Source of the DNA: Euglena gracilis
Taxonomy: Eukaryota > Euglenida > Euglenophyceae > Euglenales
Length of the DNA stretch: 64,000 bases
Assembly (NCBI GenBank): GCA_039621445.1
Contig: CP154954.1
Location: 9,364,634 to 9,428,633, forward strand
Direction of reading: 5' to 3'
Shown: piece by piece, positions 62,220 through 64,000 of the stretch
Layout of the letters: the number at the start of each line of letters is the position of its first letter
How positions within the stretch are numbered: the stretch's first letter is position 1
Translations under genes and position numbers: made by a program
The notes under the pieces: generated by a model
What the model saw: the letters and a program-made list of their open reading frames with translations, nothing else
What the model was told of the DNA's origin: nothing
Databases searched by the model: none

Positions 62220-62775
62220 CCCCGGTCTTGTCTAACGACCACCCCCCTCCCCGGTCAGTAGCGACATTTGCCCAAAATAGCGACCACCCCCCAGTCAGTA
62301 GCGATATTTAGTGGTCGCTGGACAAGGGAGGTAAGGGAAATACTCCAGTTCTTTTGGTTTGTTTGGGTCAATTATGTAACCTTTATGTACCCCCCCCTTG
62401 TCTAAGCTCCGGAAAAGATGGGTAAGAACCGGGGGGGGGGGGTGCTTATTTTGCTAAAATATGGGTAAGAACCAGGGGGGTGGTGCGGGGAAAAAATTGA
62501 CCGCAAAAAAAAATCCGGCGTTTCGCGCCAAAAAGCAAAAATTCCCCTTATTTTGGAGGTCCACTGTTGAACTTACACACATTTGGATGCAGAAATCGAC
62601 AATACCTCACCAAATTAGGTGTCAAAAGTTGCTGAAATTTCGAAATTTTTGAGAAATTTCCCTCAAAAATGCACACAAAAAATAAACCTCCCCGTGACGA
62701 TGACCTTTAAAAAGATGGGTAAGAACCGGGGGGGGGGTGCTTAGACAAGGGTGGTGCTTAGACAAGGGGGGGGAG
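62220..62775. repeat. Clustered GGTCAGTAGCGA / GGGTAAGAACCGGGG repeats
   Basis: CCCGGTCAGTAGCGACATTT and AGTCAGTAGCGATATTT at 62250-62310, then ATGGGTAAGAACC plus G runs at about 62420, 62463 and 62716, and GGTGCTTAGACAAGG near 62740. It looks like nested short elements with C/G-run ends. No exon was recognised. Confidence 0.5.
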
Positions 62776-63199
62776 GTACATGCAGAAAAAACACACACGC
62801 ATTCTTCTGTGTAGACTTGCTCATTGGATCAATGAAATACACACCGAACACGTTGTGCTTCTCCACAACGATTCACAGACACACAAATAAGTCCTACCCG
62901 CACCCCCCTTGTGCACCGACCGGGTAGACACACATTTCGGTCCGTCGATAGTGGCAGAGTTCTGGAGAGTCTTTTTTGTCACAATCATTGTCTAATTTAA
63001 CTGCGTATCACATTGTCCAAATGGTGGAAATTCGGTCGCCTTCAAACAGGTATGCATCACCTGGTGCTTACAGGCAGCACGGACGCACCAAAACCCACAG
63101 TCATAAAAGCCAGGGTGTACAACCCACCTGTCCGTCTGTTGCTCCAGACGTCCCAGACAGCTCATTAGGATGATAATTTGTAACCTTCATGTTTCCTTA

Positions 63200-63552
63200 A
63201 ACCCCCCCTCCCACTTACAAACACCCCCCCCCTCGGGCCGACCAACCAAACCGGGACCTATAACCCCCCCCCCCCCGGGGAAGAAAAACAAAGCCGTCGG
63301 GGACGATTTTTTTCGGCCACAAACCACCCAAACGCTGATTTTTTGGCAATTTTTTGAGACCGACCATCAACAAAATGCCATTTTTGACGAAACTTGCCAA
63401 AAATTGCCAATTTCGGGGTTCAGGGTCATTTTGGGGGGTCGGATCTTCACCAACAATTCCGGGACCTATAAACCCCCCCCCCTTCGGCCAACCAACCAAA
63501 CCAGATCCATTAAACCCCGGGGGGTTTATAAGTGGGAGGGGGGGGGGGTTAC
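63200..63552. mobile_element. MITE-like element, TTATAAG/C-run family, third copy
   Basis: Same internal order as 61014-61363 (CGGGCCGACCAACCAAACC, GGGGAAGAAAAACAAAG, TTTTTGGCAATTTTTTGAGA, CACCAACAATTCC). Ends are AAACCCCCCCTCCCACTTA and TTTATAAGTGGGAGGGGG and GGTTA. A (GT)n tract begins at its right edge. Confidence 0.72.
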
Positions 63553-63557
63553 ATGTG

Positions 63558-64000
<443 letters not shown>

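Overview
The window looks like nuclear DNA of a euglenid (Euglena-like) protist. Exons are short, GC-rich at third codon positions, and buried in long repeat-filled introns. When exons are joined by following the protein family, most introns lack GT-AG ends. Instead they carry short complementary ends, typically CAG near +4 to +6 and CTG near -8 to -6 (or the reverse), often with one to several bases duplicated at the junction. That is the published signature of euglenid nonconventional introns. A few GT-AG introns occur in the same genes. The species was not identified.

Left part, plus strand: after repeats and a weak candidate exon (1-1700), a complete nine-exon gene at 1985-9841 encodes a 280-residue atypical short-chain dehydrogenase/reductase (NmrA/NAD(P)-binding type). 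A pyrimidine tract and AG just before its ATG would suit spliced-leader addition. Three further plus-strand candidate exons (10283-10381, 13341-13460, 13890-14042) may belong to another, unrecognised gene.

Middle, 14.0-37.4 kb: non-coding satellite built from hairpin-bearing modules with extreme G runs. Copies lie in plus orientation from 14.0 to 33.95 kb and in minus orientation from 34.83 to 37.39 kb, separated by about 0.9 kb of other sequence. This block sits where plus-strand genes on the left converge with minus-strand genes on the right.

Right part, minus strand: two multi-exon loci each encode a VASt (StART-like, sterol-binding) domain. One spans about 52.06 to 45.73 kb, with GRAM-like exons upstream near 53.1-53.3 kb. 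The other spans about 44.42 to 38.2 kb. They share an intron at the same position and phase, so they are related by duplication. They may be two neighbouring genes or one GRAM-VASt-VASt protein of the Lam/Aster/VAD1 type. Further candidate minus-strand exons lie at 55.4, 56.3, 59.4 and 60.1 kb.

Introns and spacers hold very long (GT)n, (GGGT)n and (TGCG)n tracts, MITE-like elements with C/G-rich terminal inverted repeats, and one element family whose copy at 50.45-50.74 kb forms exactly one intron flanked by a target duplication, that is, an introner. No rRNA, tRNA or CRISPR array was seen.
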